This document shows, in pieces, positions 45,695 to 54,467 of a DNA stretch of 64,000 bases. Source of the DNA: Microvirga soli (GTDB taxonomy: Bacteria; Pseudomonadota; Alphaproteobacteria; Rhizobiales; Beijerinckiaceae); assembly GCF_016734765.1 (NCBI RefSeq), contig NZ_JAERQE010000014.1, forward strand, positions 62,001 through 126,000, in the 5' to 3' direction. Every line of letters begins with the position of its first letter. Positions within the stretch are counted from its first letter, which is position 1. Both the position numbers and the translations under genes were made by a program. The notes beneath the pieces were generated by a model. The model ran no database searches and had not been told where the DNA came from. It saw nothing but the letters and a program-made list of their open reading frames with translations.

Positions 45695-46873
45695 TCACCA
45701 AAGCTTGCTGTCGGGCAGCAAATCACCCGGCAAGCTAAGAGCGCCAGAGTCACGCTGATTTCGAGTCTCCTGAGTAAGCACGCGGGGCGGCTGACCTGCT
45801 TGTTGCGGGGGCTTTCCTACTGTTCGCACGTTCCGGTTTGTCGGTTCGTGGGTGAGCCTAGTGTGTCTTGATGCGTCAGGATCAGGTGTGGAAATTGGAG
45901 CAGCCACAGTCTTGTTAGCTGGTCTAGCCAGCGGTTTAACCCTGGTACTTAAGAGAGCTTGATGAGGCTTGTCAGTGATCGCCCTGGGGCTTCTGCTCGG
46001 CCGAATATTTCGAACTGGGAATTGTCTTTGCTCGATGGATAAAGTCTGATTTGCCTTTGGAGGCAGAGAGAGCTCGGAGGCTCGCTCTGCTGGGTGGACA
46101 TCTCTAGGGTTATCGAGAAGAGATTCATCAACAATCCCGTCGTTCTTTGACCCAGGCTGGCTCTCTGTCCTGTGGCTTGGCAGAGCAGTGGCGATCGCCA
46201 GCTGATGCTGTACCGCTTCCAGCTGCGCAAACGCAGAAGCAGCTCTCACGGTCTCGACGTCCGCTGTTGTCTTAGCCTTGAGAACCTCCGTACTAAGGTT
46301 TGACAGCTCCTCCTGCAATGCGGCGACCCTGAACAGTGCATTGTCTGCACGTTTTTTCTGCTCAGTCTCCGCGCTTATGAGTTCGGGTGTTTGTCTTGCG
46401 TGCTCCTTTGCATCAGCAAGCTGCTCCCGGAGAACCAGTACCTCCTCCTGCGTCTCCCGCAGGTTAGCCAACTTCTCTTGAAGGCTAACAACCTGCAGCT
46501 GAGCAGCGGCGGCACTATTCCGCTCCCGCTCAAAAGCGGCTTGGAGCGCAAAGAGCCGGACCTCGCCATCTGCCGCAATCTCGGAAGAGCCTTGCAATGC
46601 GAGCAGGGGCACATCTTGCCACGTAGCGATTGGCGGGGAGTATGATTTAGGCACCCCCCCGCTGTTGGCATCTGCATTATTCGGAGCAGGCGGGATGTCG
46701 GTTACTTCGGCTAGGTGGTGTCCTCTTATATGCCGTCCATTTGCCAAGCCTGGCAATAGGTAGGCTGTGGTGCCCAATGCACCAAGGGCCCCGATTATGA
46801 TCCACCATTTTCTGTCTATGGTTGATCTTCCCTCGTGGACCGACCCAGATCGCCAGAACATTTGTCGAGTCAT
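45695..46873 (-). CDS. Membrane-anchored coiled-coil protein, function unknown
   Basis: 392 residues. One N-terminal membrane span (about 23-45, WWIIIGALGALGTTAYLLPG) is followed by a long coiled coil (about 100-230, heptads such as LQVVSLQEKLANLRETQ) and a basic, proline-rich tail. The layout suggests a protein anchored in the inner membrane with a long helical arm. Base composition is lower in GC than neighbouring genes. GAGGG precedes the ATG. I recognise no family. Confidence 0.6.
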   Translation of the reverse strand: MTRQMFWRSGSVHEGRSTIDRKWWIIIGALGALGTTAYLLPGLANGRHIRGHHLAEVTDIPPAPNNADANSGGVPKSYSPPIATWQDVPLLALQGSSEIAADGEVRLFALQAAFERERNSAAAAQLQVVSLQEKLANLRETQEEVLVLREQLADAKEHARQTPELISAETEQKKRADNALFRVAALQEELSNLSTEVLKAKTTADVETVRAASAFAQLEAVQHQLAIATALPSHRTESQPGSKNDGIVDESLLDNPRDVHPAERASELSLPPKANQTLSIEQRQFPVRNIRPSRSPRAITDKPHQALLSTRVKPLARPANKTVAAPISTPDPDASRHTRLTHEPTNRNVRTVGKPPQQAGQPPRVLTQETRNQRDSGALSLPGDLLPDSKLW

Positions 46874-47128
46874 GGCCAGCCCTCTTTTATCTAACCCTTA
46901 CGGGTTGATGGCTCGCACGAAGGGCACCCATGATTACAATCTCTCGTTTAGATGGCCTCGCCGATGGCAATCTATTACGAAGCCGCATTATGGCTTCGCC
47001 GTGTATTCACACTGGAAATTTGGAGCGATGATACCTTTGGGGGTGTTCAATGCCTACACAGAGGGCCGGAAACACGGGCCTCTTTGCAGGTCTCGAAGCA
47101 CGTGATTAACCTTTGGGATCAGCATCTT

Positions 47129-47356
47129 TTACGAAGATGTCTCGACGCCCGGAGGCGCTGGAGGAGGCATCCAGTGAGTAGCGTCATCCACGTCGATATA
47201 ATCACGCAGATGACTGTCGAAGAATACGAACGCACCTTGAGGAAATCCGGGACCTTGATGCCAAAACACATCAATGTAACGGACTCCGTTTTCCGTCCAT
47301 ACATCGAGCCTGGATCCATCCCGAGGTGCGGTCTTCAACGGCCGCCATTCACTCAT
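47129..47356 (-). CDS. DUF551-like small protein
   Basis: 75 residues opening with WRPLKTAPRDG and closing with ATHWMPPPAPP, the pattern of DUF551-type proteins that occur in phages and bacterial genomes. No export signal. GGAG is 8 bp before the ATG. The role is unknown; its presence among unknown genes suggests an accessory segment. Confidence 0.65.
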   Translation of the reverse strand: MSEWRPLKTAPRDGSRLDVWTENGVRYIDVFWHQGPGFPQGAFVFFDSHLRDYIDVDDATHWMPPPAPPGVETSS

Positions 47357-47565
47357 TGAGGGGCTCCTTCAAAGGAACAGAATCTTCCATGCTTGGGCAA
47401 TATCGAACAAATCCGACGATGTCTTCCATAGAGTGATAGTTGCCATTCGGGGAGACACGAAGCAGGAATGACATGCGACCGCTTCAGCGGAGACCAAGAT
47501 AAGCTTTGAGCCGGTTTGCAAGTATGGTCGATACTAAGGAAGGGAACGCACAAGCGCTTGGCGGA

Positions 47566-47964
47566 TCAGAAAGCACCTCCCGAGACCTGATGTCCATGAG
47601 CGATCAACGCATTCTTCCGCATCCGCCCGGAGCGAAATACCTTCTTTGATGCCGGCAGCAGAGCTGCGTTTAGCACCTCATTCAGTCTCTGAAGCTCCTC
47701 CTGCAAGCGTTCAAGACGCGTTAGCAACTCGGAATCGGATATTCGGGCAGGAGATTGATCAGCACGGGAAGGATGCTGATTGTCCGTGGCTTGACGGATG
47801 CACGCCAATGCAGTCCGCCCGATCCCCGGAACGGCCAACCAGCTTCTGTCGCAGATCAGAGCAACCTCTCGAATAGCAGGTGTGCGCCCCTTGAACTCGC
47901 GCAAGATCGCAAACTTCACCCGAGATGGAACAGTATCCAGAGGAAACAACTCATTCTCATGCAT
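47566..47964 (-). CDS. Small protein with helix-hairpin-helix (RNA-polymerase alpha-CTD-like) motif
   Basis: 132 residues from ATG 47964 (GTG 47967 gives one more). The central segment VALICDRSWLAVPGIGRTALACIRQA resembles the alpha-CTD or HhH fold, in which PGIG binds the DNA backbone. The C-terminal half has a leucine-rich helix (LLTRLERLQEELQRLNEVL), which may dimerise. It may be a small nucleic-acid-binding regulator; the function is not known. Confidence 0.5.
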   Translation of the reverse strand: MHENELFPLDTVPSRVKFAILREFKGRTPAIREVALICDRSWLAVPGIGRTALACIRQATDNQHPSRADQSPARISDSELLTRLERLQEELQRLNEVLNAALLPASKKVFRSGRMRKNALIAHGHQVSGGAF

Positions 47965-48317
47965 CACAAATTTCCGCTTATCCCAAAGACGATCATAAAG
48001 TCAGTGTTCAATCGAGGCAAAGGCGCGTCAGGATTTAGACTGATTTGAGATCTTACACGGCTATATACAGAAGAGATCAATCCTCCTCCCTATGCTCCCG
48101 TCCTCTGGGTGAATATGAATTGCTCATGGAACAAGAAATTATCGGTATGGCATGACCTTGATCAAACCGCCTTCCGCACAGGATCCATCGTTCCTAAGTG
48201 AATAGCCCATCTTGAAGGGCATCAAAAGGAAGCCAAATATCCTTCGGGCGCCGCTGTATTTACATCCATGACCTGTGCCAGAATTTCGCAACCCACCTAA
48301 CTGCAAAGGAAGCGAGC
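47965..48317. other. Intergenic region upstream of trhA
   Basis: About 350 bp with no recognisable gene. It contains CCTTGATCAAA near 48156, which lacks the four-base spacer of a FixK box. Confidence 0.5.
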
Positions 48318-48962
48318 TTGAGATGGGACTACGACAAGCATGAGATGATCGCCGACGGCATTGTCCATGCAGTAGGCGTGACAGTCGGGACTGTCTCCAT
48401 CATTGCCCTGCTTATCATAGCGGCTCCGACCGTTGGAATATGGGAGTTCACTTCCATCTTGGTCTATGGCGTCGGCCTATTGGCAGTGCTCACGATATCG
48501 GCGCTCTACAACCTTTGGCCGATCTCGCCCATCAAATGGATGCTGCGGCGGTTTGACCATTCCGCCATTTACCTCCTGATCGCCGGCACCTACACGCCGT
48601 TCATCACCCAAATGAAGGCAGGAGCGGAATCCTTGCTACTGCTGGGCGGTGTGTGGTTGACATCCGTATTGGGCATCGCACTCAAACTCCTGTTCCCAGG
48701 CCGGTTCGACCGCCTCTCGATTCTGCTCTACCTGTTCCTGAGCTGGAGCGGCGTCATGGCTTATGAGACAGTGTTCGGCGCTCTCCCCGACTCGACTTTC
48801 TGGCTTCTCGCCATCGGGGGCATTCTCTACACGGCCGGCGTGGTGTTCCACCTCTGGGAGAGCCTGCGCTATCAGAATGCGATCTGGCACGGCTTCGTTC
48901 TCGTCGCGGCCGCCTGCCATTATGGCGCCGTGCTCGACTGCTTGGTGCTTACACGCTCGTGA
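48318..48962 (+). CDS. trhA: Hemolysin III/TrhA-family membrane protein
   Basis: 214-residue, seven-span membrane protein of the PAQR/HlyIII family. Typical residues are RFDHSAIYLLIAGTYTPF and the C-terminal His motifs HLWESLRYQNAIWH and CHYG, which form a metal site in this family. Members affect membrane-lipid balance in bacteria and are not true haemolysins. TTG 48318 is used because the family opening RWDYD begins there, with GGAAGCGAG before it. Confidence 0.85.
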   Translation: MRWDYDKHEMIADGIVHAVGVTVGTVSIIALLIIAAPTVGIWEFTSILVYGVGLLAVLTISALYNLWPISPIKWMLRRFDHSAIYLLIAGTYTPFITQMKAGAESLLLLGGVWLTSVLGIALKLLFPGRFDRLSILLYLFLSWSGVMAYETVFGALPDSTFWLLAIGGILYTAGVVFHLWESLRYQNAIWHGFVLVAAACHYGAVLDCLVLTRS

Positions 48963-48987
48963 AGAAGCGCAGAGAGTAGTGCCCTAG

Positions 48988-49764
48988 TTAATCGGCCCCT
49001 GAGAACGTGTGGATCTGGATCCTAGCGAGCGAGCTCTCCGCGTGCTTGATCTGAACTCTCTCCGCAGCCTGTAGGATGAGCGCGGCCATGGCGTCGCTTG
49101 CGGCAGCCGGATTCCGCTGATCGATGGCGTCGAAAACGCCTTGATGCTGTCGCATCACCTCGTTGAAACGATCATCGCTGGAGACCGGGGAGCTGATCGT
49201 GAACGACGTCGCCAGCGCAGCTCCGATGACGGAGCCGATCGACTGCAGAAAGGGATTGCCGGAGGCCTCAAGGATGGCTTGGTGAAAAGCCAAATCGGCT
49301 TTGGTGAAACCTTGCCGGTTGCTCTCGCACCCGTACATGCCCTGAAGAGCCTTGTGCATGGCCTTGAGCTGCTCCGGCGTGCGCCGCAGGGCCGCCGTCG
49401 CGCAGGCGAGCGGCTCCAGCATCTGCCGGATCTCGAACAACCATCCGAGGAAGCGGGCATCGACGCCCATCTCAAGATGCCAATCAAGGATGTCGGCGTC
49501 GAACATGTTCCAGTTGTTGCGATCCAGAACCTTGGTACCAACCTTCGTCTTGGACTCGATCAGCCCCTTTGCGGCAAGGGTCTTCAAAGCCTCCCGGAGC
49601 GCTGTGCGCGAGACCCCATAAAGCTCCATCAGCTCCACGTCGCCCGGCAGGATGCTGCCGATAGGGAAGCGGCCCTGCATGATATTCTGACCGATTCCAT
49701 GGGCGACGAGATCGTGGGCCGATCGCGCTCTTGAGGGCTTCTGGAAACCGTTCATCAACACCAT
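48988..49764 (-). CDS. GntR/FadR-family regulator of the sugar-transport operon
   Basis: 258-residue regulator with a winged-helix N-terminus (LMELYGVSRTALREALKTL) and a C-terminal FCD ligand domain (FHQAILEASGNPFL). It is the distal gene of the ytfQ-ytfR-ytfT-yjfF operon, starting 12 bp after yjfF. Members of this family typically respond to sugar acids. It is the likely regulator of the arabinose-type genes, perhaps through the sites at 54371-54388 and 10305-10322 (inference). Confidence 0.88.
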   Translation of the reverse strand: MVLMNGFQKPSRARSAHDLVAHGIGQNIMQGRFPIGSILPGDVELMELYGVSRTALREALKTLAAKGLIESKTKVGTKVLDRNNWNMFDADILDWHLEMGVDARFLGWLFEIRQMLEPLACATAALRRTPEQLKAMHKALQGMYGCESNRQGFTKADLAFHQAILEASGNPFLQSIGSVIGAALATSFTISSPVSSDDRFNEVMRQHQGVFDAIDQRNPAAASDAMAALILQAAERVQIKHAESSLARIQIHTFSGAD

Positions 49765-49776
49765 GATCCTGTTCTC

Positions 49777-50742
49777 TCAATTGGACCGGGATCGAACAGA
49801 TGCCGCCGACAACCCCCGCTGCAAGACAATGAATGCGAACAGGAGAGCACCGATGGCAATTTTCGTCCACCAGGAACTTAAGGTCCCCTCGAAGGTAATG
49901 TACGTCTGGATCAACCCCTGGATCAGCACGCCGACCAACGTACCGATGATTGTCCCATAGCCACCTGTCAGCAACGTGCCGCCGATTACCACCGCTGCGA
50001 TGGTGTCGAGTTCGACCCCGGTCGCAGCCAGGGAATAGCCTGCGGAGGTGTAGAAGGAAAAGACAATTCCCGCCAGGGCGGCGAGAAGGCTCGACAGCAT
50101 GTAGATCCGGATCGTGGTCTTCCCTACGGGAACACCCATCAGTTCGGCCGAGTTTCGGTTGCCACCGAGTGCATAAACATTGGCGCCGAACCGCGTGAAG
50201 TGGGCCAAGACGATGCCGGCCGCGAAGGTCAGGAGCATGACGATGGCAATGAAGGTCAGCCTGCCTCCGCCCGGGAGCGTAAAGGAAATGTCGGTAATCT
50301 GGCCATAGGCGGGGGCATTGATCGGGATCGAATCCGTGGTGAGCACGAAACAGAGGCCGCGAGCCAGGAACATGCCCGCCAACGTCACGATGAAGGCCGG
50401 GATCTGAAAAGCATGGATCAGGAAACCCATGGCGGCTCCAAAGAGCGCGGCCAGGCCGAGGATGAGGATGAAGGCCAGGTATGGGTTGAGACCATACCGC
50501 TCGATGACCACCGCCAGGAAGACGCCCGTGAAGGCGATCACCGAGCCGACCGAGAGGTCGATGCCGCCGGACAGGATCACGAAGGTCATGCCGACAGCGA
50601 CGATGCCGAGAAAGGCATTGTCCGTCAGGAGATTGCCGATCACACGCGTCGAGGCGAAGCTCGGAAACTGGGCGAGGCAGATCAGGTAGCCGGCGATGAA
50701 AACGGCGAGCGTGATGAGAACCGGGAGATGACGCCTGATCAT
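49777..50742 (-). CDS. yjfF: Sugar ABC transporter permease, YjfF-like
   Basis: 321-residue CUT2 permease with about eight or nine spans and the family loop GIDLSVGSVI. It is the second membrane subunit; ATG 50742 overlaps the YtfT stop as ATGA. With YtfT it would form the heterodimeric channel of a galactofuranose/arabinose-type importer. Confidence 0.88.
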   Translation of the reverse strand: MIRRHLPVLITLAVFIAGYLICLAQFPSFASTRVIGNLLTDNAFLGIVAVGMTFVILSGGIDLSVGSVIAFTGVFLAVVIERYGLNPYLAFILILGLAALFGAAMGFLIHAFQIPAFIVTLAGMFLARGLCFVLTTDSIPINAPAYGQITDISFTLPGGGRLTFIAIVMLLTFAAGIVLAHFTRFGANVYALGGNRNSAELMGVPVGKTTIRIYMLSSLLAALAGIVFSFYTSAGYSLAATGVELDTIAAVVIGGTLLTGGYGTIIGTLVGVLIQGLIQTYITFEGTLSSWWTKIAIGALLFAFIVLQRGLSAASVRSRSN

Positions 50743-51743
50743 GCCTTTGCCTTCCAGACGGAACGGATGGCCGACAGAACCGGCGATTGGGCGAGCAGCA
50801 CGGCAAGCACGACGATGGCTTTCACGATGAGGTTGTACTCGGGAGGGTAGCCGCTCAGCAGGATGCCGGTGTTCATAGCTTGGATGATGAGCGCACCGAC
50901 GACCGAGAGACCAAGACTGAACCGGCCGCCGAACAAGGAGGTGCCGCCGATCACCACGGCGAGAATGGCATCGAGCTCAAGCCACAAGCCCGCATTGTTG
51001 GCATCCGCTCCACGGATATCGGCCGTGACGATGAGGCCCGCGATGGCAGCACAGAGGCTGCACCACATATAGACTGAGATGGTGACAGCCTTGGTGCCGA
51101 TCCCCGCGTAGGCGCTGGACCTGTTATTGGCTCCGATGGATTCGATGAAAAGCCCGAGTGCGGTGTACCGAACCACGAGGTGGGTCACGAGCAGCATCAC
51201 GAGGGCAATGACAACCGGCATCGGCAGCATCAGGAAGGATCCCCCGCCGATCACGGCAAAGCCTTCGCTCACGAAGGTGATGATCTGACCTTCCGTAACA
51301 AGCTGCGCAAAGCCGCGCCCGGCCACCATCAGGATCAGGGTTGCCACAAAGGGCTGGATTTCAAGAACGGCAACAAGGATCCCGTTCCAAAGGCCGCAGA
51401 GAAGGCCGACGCCGGCAGCGGCCGCGAATGCGACGGGAAGCGGATGGCCCTGAGCCGTCAGAGTTGCGGCCACGGCCCCTGCAATCGCCATGACGGCCCC
51501 GACGGAGAGATCGATCCCTCTTGTGGCGATGACGAGTGTCATGCCCAATGCGAGAATAGCGACGGGCGCGGCTCTGTTCAGCACATCGACGAGACTGCCG
51601 AACAGCCGCCCATCCTGCAGCCGCAGGGCAAAGAAGTCGCGGAAGACGAGCCAGTTGACGAGAAAGACGATCAGGAGCGCCGCAACCTGCGGCAGCCCCT
51701 TGGGTATGGTGCGTGGAGCAATGGCCTGGATCATGCCGCTCAT
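50739..51743 (-). CDS. ytfT: Sugar ABC transporter permease, YtfT-like
   Basis: 334-residue CUT2 permease. The loop TRGIDLSVGAVMAIAG is the family hallmark, followed by several hydrophobic spans. It starts directly next to the ATPase stop and overlaps YjfF. Two distinct permeases in one operon is the arrangement of the E. coli ytfQRT-yjfF set. Confidence 0.88.
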   Translation of the reverse strand: MSGMIQAIAPRTIPKGLPQVAALLIVFLVNWLVFRDFFALRLQDGRLFGSLVDVLNRAAPVAILALGMTLVIATRGIDLSVGAVMAIAGAVAATLTAQGHPLPVAFAAAAGVGLLCGLWNGILVAVLEIQPFVATLILMVAGRGFAQLVTEGQIITFVSEGFAVIGGGSFLMLPMPVVIALVMLLVTHLVVRYTALGLFIESIGANNRSSAYAGIGTKAVTISVYMWCSLCAAIAGLIVTADIRGADANNAGLWLELDAILAVVIGGTSLFGGRFSLGLSVVGALIIQAMNTGILLSGYPPEYNLIVKAIVVLAVLLAQSPVLSAIRSVWKAKA

Positions 51744-53252
51744 TCAGTGGCTCGCAATGGTTGTCATGATGGTGTCGGCGCTCACCTCGTTTCCCGAAAG
51801 CTCGCGCACATGCCTGCGATCGCGCAGCACAACCACACGGTCGCTGTAGGAGGCGATTTCCTCAAGTTCAGAGGAGATCACCAGGAGCGCAAGACCATCT
51901 TCGCACAGCCGCTCGATCAGGCGGATGATCTCGGCATGGGCTCCCACATCGATGCCGCGGGTCGGCTCGTCGAGGATCAGGAAGCGAGGCTCGGTAGCAA
52001 GCCAGCGGGCCAGCAATGCCTTCTGCTGGTTGCCACCGGAGAGAAGACCGATTGGCTTCTCCGCATCCGGGGTGCGGATATCAAGGAGCTTGATGAAGCG
52101 ATTTGCAATCTCATCCTGCTTGGCGCGCGGGATCTTGTGCAGCCAGCCGCGTTGCGCCTGCAGCGCCAGGATGATGTTCTCACGGATCGACAGCTCTGCG
52201 ACGATGCCTTCCGTCTTGCGGTCTTCAGGCGTGAAGCCGAAGCGCAATCGCGCGGCATCGCGCGGGGAGGCAAGCCGAACAGCCTTGCCGTCCACAAAGG
52301 CCTGACCGCTATCCGCCCGTTCAATGCCGAAAACCAGCTTGGCGGTTTCGGTCCGCCCTGAGCCGAGAAGTCCGGCCAGCCCAACGACCTCACCAGGGCG
52401 CAAAGCCAGATCGAACGGTTCGATCAGGCGGCTCTTGCCGTAATTCTTGAAAGCGACGAGGGGTTCCCCCGAAACGGCAGGGCGCTGGTTGCGGTGGAGC
52501 GCCTCAGCGGCGAGTTCGCGCCCCAGCATCATGGACACGAGTTCGATCCGCGGCAATTCGGCGATGGGGCGGGAGCCCACAAGACGCCCGTTGCGCAGCA
52601 CGGTGATGCGGTCGCAGACAGCATAGACCTGATCGAGGAAATGCGTGACGAACACGATGCCGATGCCACGGCTCTTCAGACGATTCAAGATCCCGAAGAG
52701 AGTCTCAACCTCCTGGGCGTCGAGACTTGCCGTCGGCTCGTCGAGAATCAGCACCTTGGCCGAGAGATCGACAGCGCGGGCAATCGCAACGATCTGCTGA
52801 ATGGCGACGGAATAGCTGCTCAAGGGATTGGCGACATCGATGTCGAGGCCATAGCCCGTGAGCAATTCGGCGGCGCGGCGGCGCATCTCGCCGGTGCGCA
52901 CGAGGCCGAAACGGTGCGGCTGTCGGCCGATGAAAAGGTTTTCCGCCACGGAGAGGTTCGGCAGGAGATTGACCTCCTGATAGACCGTACCGATTCCTAA
53001 CGAGAGCGCATCGGCGGGGTCGCGGGCTGACACCTCTTTGCCCTCGAGACGGATGGTGCCGGCATCGCGCCTGAACACGCCCGTCAGCACCTTGATCAAG
53101 GTCGACTTGCCGGCGCCGTTCTCGCCGAGCAAACCATGAATCTCCCCCGCATGGAGGGTGAAATCGACCTGAGCGAGGGCCTGCACTCCTGGAAATCCCT
53201 TCGTGAGACCTCGGATCTCAAGGAGCTGAGGCTGCTCTGTCACTGGCTGCAT
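51744..53252 (-). CDS. ytfR: Sugar ABC transporter ATP-binding protein, YtfR-like
   Basis: 502-residue double ATPase. The first half has Walker A GENGAGKS and Walker [12 protein letters not shown]. The second half has the degenerate P-loop GLLGSGRTE, signature LSGGNQQKA and Walker [15 protein letters not shown] 53252, preceded by GAGGG, is preferred over GTG 53255. It is separated from the binding-protein gene by a strong hairpin. Confidence 0.92.
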   Translation of the reverse strand: MQPVTEQPQLLEIRGLTKGFPGVQALAQVDFTLHAGEIHGLLGENGAGKSTLIKVLTGVFRRDAGTIRLEGKEVSARDPADALSLGIGTVYQEVNLLPNLSVAENLFIGRQPHRFGLVRTGEMRRRAAELLTGYGLDIDVANPLSSYSVAIQQIVAIARAVDLSAKVLILDEPTASLDAQEVETLFGILNRLKSRGIGIVFVTHFLDQVYAVCDRITVLRNGRLVGSRPIAELPRIELVSMMLGRELAAEALHRNQRPAVSGEPLVAFKNYGKSRLIEPFDLALRPGEVVGLAGLLGSGRTETAKLVFGIERADSGQAFVDGKAVRLASPRDAARLRFGFTPEDRKTEGIVAELSIRENIILALQAQRGWLHKIPRAKQDEIANRFIKLLDIRTPDAEKPIGLLSGGNQQKALLARWLATEPRFLILDEPTRGIDVGAHAEIIRLIERLCEDGLALLVISSELEEIASYSDRVVVLRDRRHVRELSGNEVSADTIMTTIASH

Positions 53253-53304
53253 CACGCCCTCGCATGCACACGCGCAAAACCGCCGAAGCTTGGCGGGTCT
53301 ATAT

Positions 53305-53330
53305 GGCAGCAGGCAAACCTGCCTGCTGCC
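53305..53330 (-). terminator. Hairpin between ytfQ and ytfR, likely attenuator
   Basis: GGCAGCAGGC (53305-53314) and GCCTGCTGCC (53321-53330) pair perfectly over 10 bp around a 6-nt loop, just after the binding-protein stop. It should reduce expression of membrane subunits relative to the receptor, as in other sugar operons. Confidence 0.65.
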
Positions 53331-53347
53331 GCTTATGCCTTACGATC

Positions 53348-54310
53348 TTAGTAGAGATCCTTGCGCTTGTCGTACTCGGCCTTTGCGGTCTCGGGCGTAT
53401 AGACCTTGGACTCCGTCTGGATCCACTTCGGCGGCTGCTTGCCGTCCTTCTTGAAGGCCATCAGGGCATCGAAAGCCGGACCTGCCATGTTGGGGGTCAG
53501 TTCCACGGTCACATTGGCTTCACCATCAGCCATAGCCTTGAAGATGTCTGGCACGGCATCGATGGACACGATCTTGATGTCCTTGCCGGGCTTCAGCCCC
53601 GCTTCCTTGATGGCCTGAATGGCGCCGATCGCCATGTCGTCGTTGTGCGCATAGACGGCGCAGATGTTCTTGCCGCCGCCTTCGGCCTTGATGAAGCTTT
53701 CCATGACTTCCTTGCCCTTCGTGCGGGTGAAGTCACCGGACTGGGTACGGACGATCTTCATGCCGGGATTGGCGGCAATGACCTGATCGAACCCCTTCTT
53801 GCGGTTGATCGCCGGGCTCGACCCGACGGTGCCCTGCAGTTCCACCACGTTGCACTTGCCGCCGGTCTCCTTGGCCAGCCACTCACCGGCCACCTTGCCC
53901 TCATACACGGTGTCGGAAGTCACGGCCGTGAGATAGAGCGAATCGTCTTTGGTCTCGATGGAGCGGTCGAGCAGGACAACGGGGATCTTGGCGTCCTTGG
54001 CCTCTTTGAGAACCGCGTCCCAGCCCGTGGACACCACCGGCGCAATGAAGATTCCGTCGACGCCCTGTGCGATGAAGGACCTGACGGCGCGGATCTGGTT
54101 TTCCTGTTTCTGCTGTGCATCGGAGATCTTCAGGTCGACACCCCGCTTATCGGCCTCGATTTTCGAGACCTTGGTCTCGGCAGCCCGCCAGCCGGATTCC
54201 GACCCGACCTGCGAGAACCCGATGGTCATTTTGGATTGGGCATAGGCGGCACCCGAGGACAGCATCAGTGCAGCCATGCCGATTGTCGTCAGAAGATGAC
54301 GAGCCTTCAT
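53348..54310 (-). CDS. ytfQ: Periplasmic sugar-binding protein, YtfQ-like (galactofuranose/L-arabinose type)
   Basis: 320-residue receptor. The signal peptide is about 1-24 (LLTTIGMAALMLSSGAAYA). The mature start TIGFSQVGSESGWRAAET is typical of YtfQ-type receptors. In E. coli YtfQ binds galactofuranose. Here the neighbouring pathway genes suggest L-arabinose or a related sugar. It is the first gene of the minus-strand operon and divergent from the dehydratase. Confidence 0.88.
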   Translation of the reverse strand: MKARHLLTTIGMAALMLSSGAAYAQSKMTIGFSQVGSESGWRAAETKVSKIEADKRGVDLKISDAQQKQENQIRAVRSFIAQGVDGIFIAPVVSTGWDAVLKEAKDAKIPVVLLDRSIETKDDSLYLTAVTSDTVYEGKVAGEWLAKETGGKCNVVELQGTVGSSPAINRKKGFDQVIAANPGMKIVRTQSGDFTRTKGKEVMESFIKAEGGGKNICAVYAHNDDMAIGAIQAIKEAGLKPGKDIKIVSIDAVPDIFKAMADGEANVTVELTPNMAGPAFDALMAFKKDGKQPPKWIQTESKVYTPETAKAEYDKRKDLY

Positions 54311-54370
54311 GCGTTCTCTCCCTCAATTTGTCGTTGCTCTTCGACTTTAGCAGCCTTAACAGCTGCCTAT

Positions 54371-54388
54371 TAGTAGTATTATATGAAT
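54371..54388. promoter_or_regulatory. Candidate operator between ytfQ and the arabinonate dehydratase gene
   Basis: TAGTAGTATTATATGAAT is, on the opposite strand, 15/18 identical to the site upstream of chvE at 10305-10322. It lies in the divergent promoter region, so one protein could control both directions. The co-encoded GntR/FadR protein is the candidate binder. Confidence 0.45.
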
Positions 54389-54467
54389 TGATGAGAGCGC
54401 CTATACAACCAAAGTCGTGGGGTCCTAGCCCCATCTGGATGGCGCGGCAGTGTCAAAGGCGAGCACG

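Noticed and set aside
46952-47359. Plus-strand frame opposite the DUF551-like gene
   Set aside because: The minus-strand product has a recognisable family pattern and Shine-Dalgarno; this frame has neither.
48158-48165. TTGATCAA upstream of trhA as a possible FixK box
   Set aside because: It is the same half-site geometry problem, with no four-base spacer.
53264-54373. Long plus-strand open frame opposite ytfQ
   Set aside because: The minus-strand receptor has a signal peptide and family motifs; the plus-strand frame runs through the attenuator hairpin.
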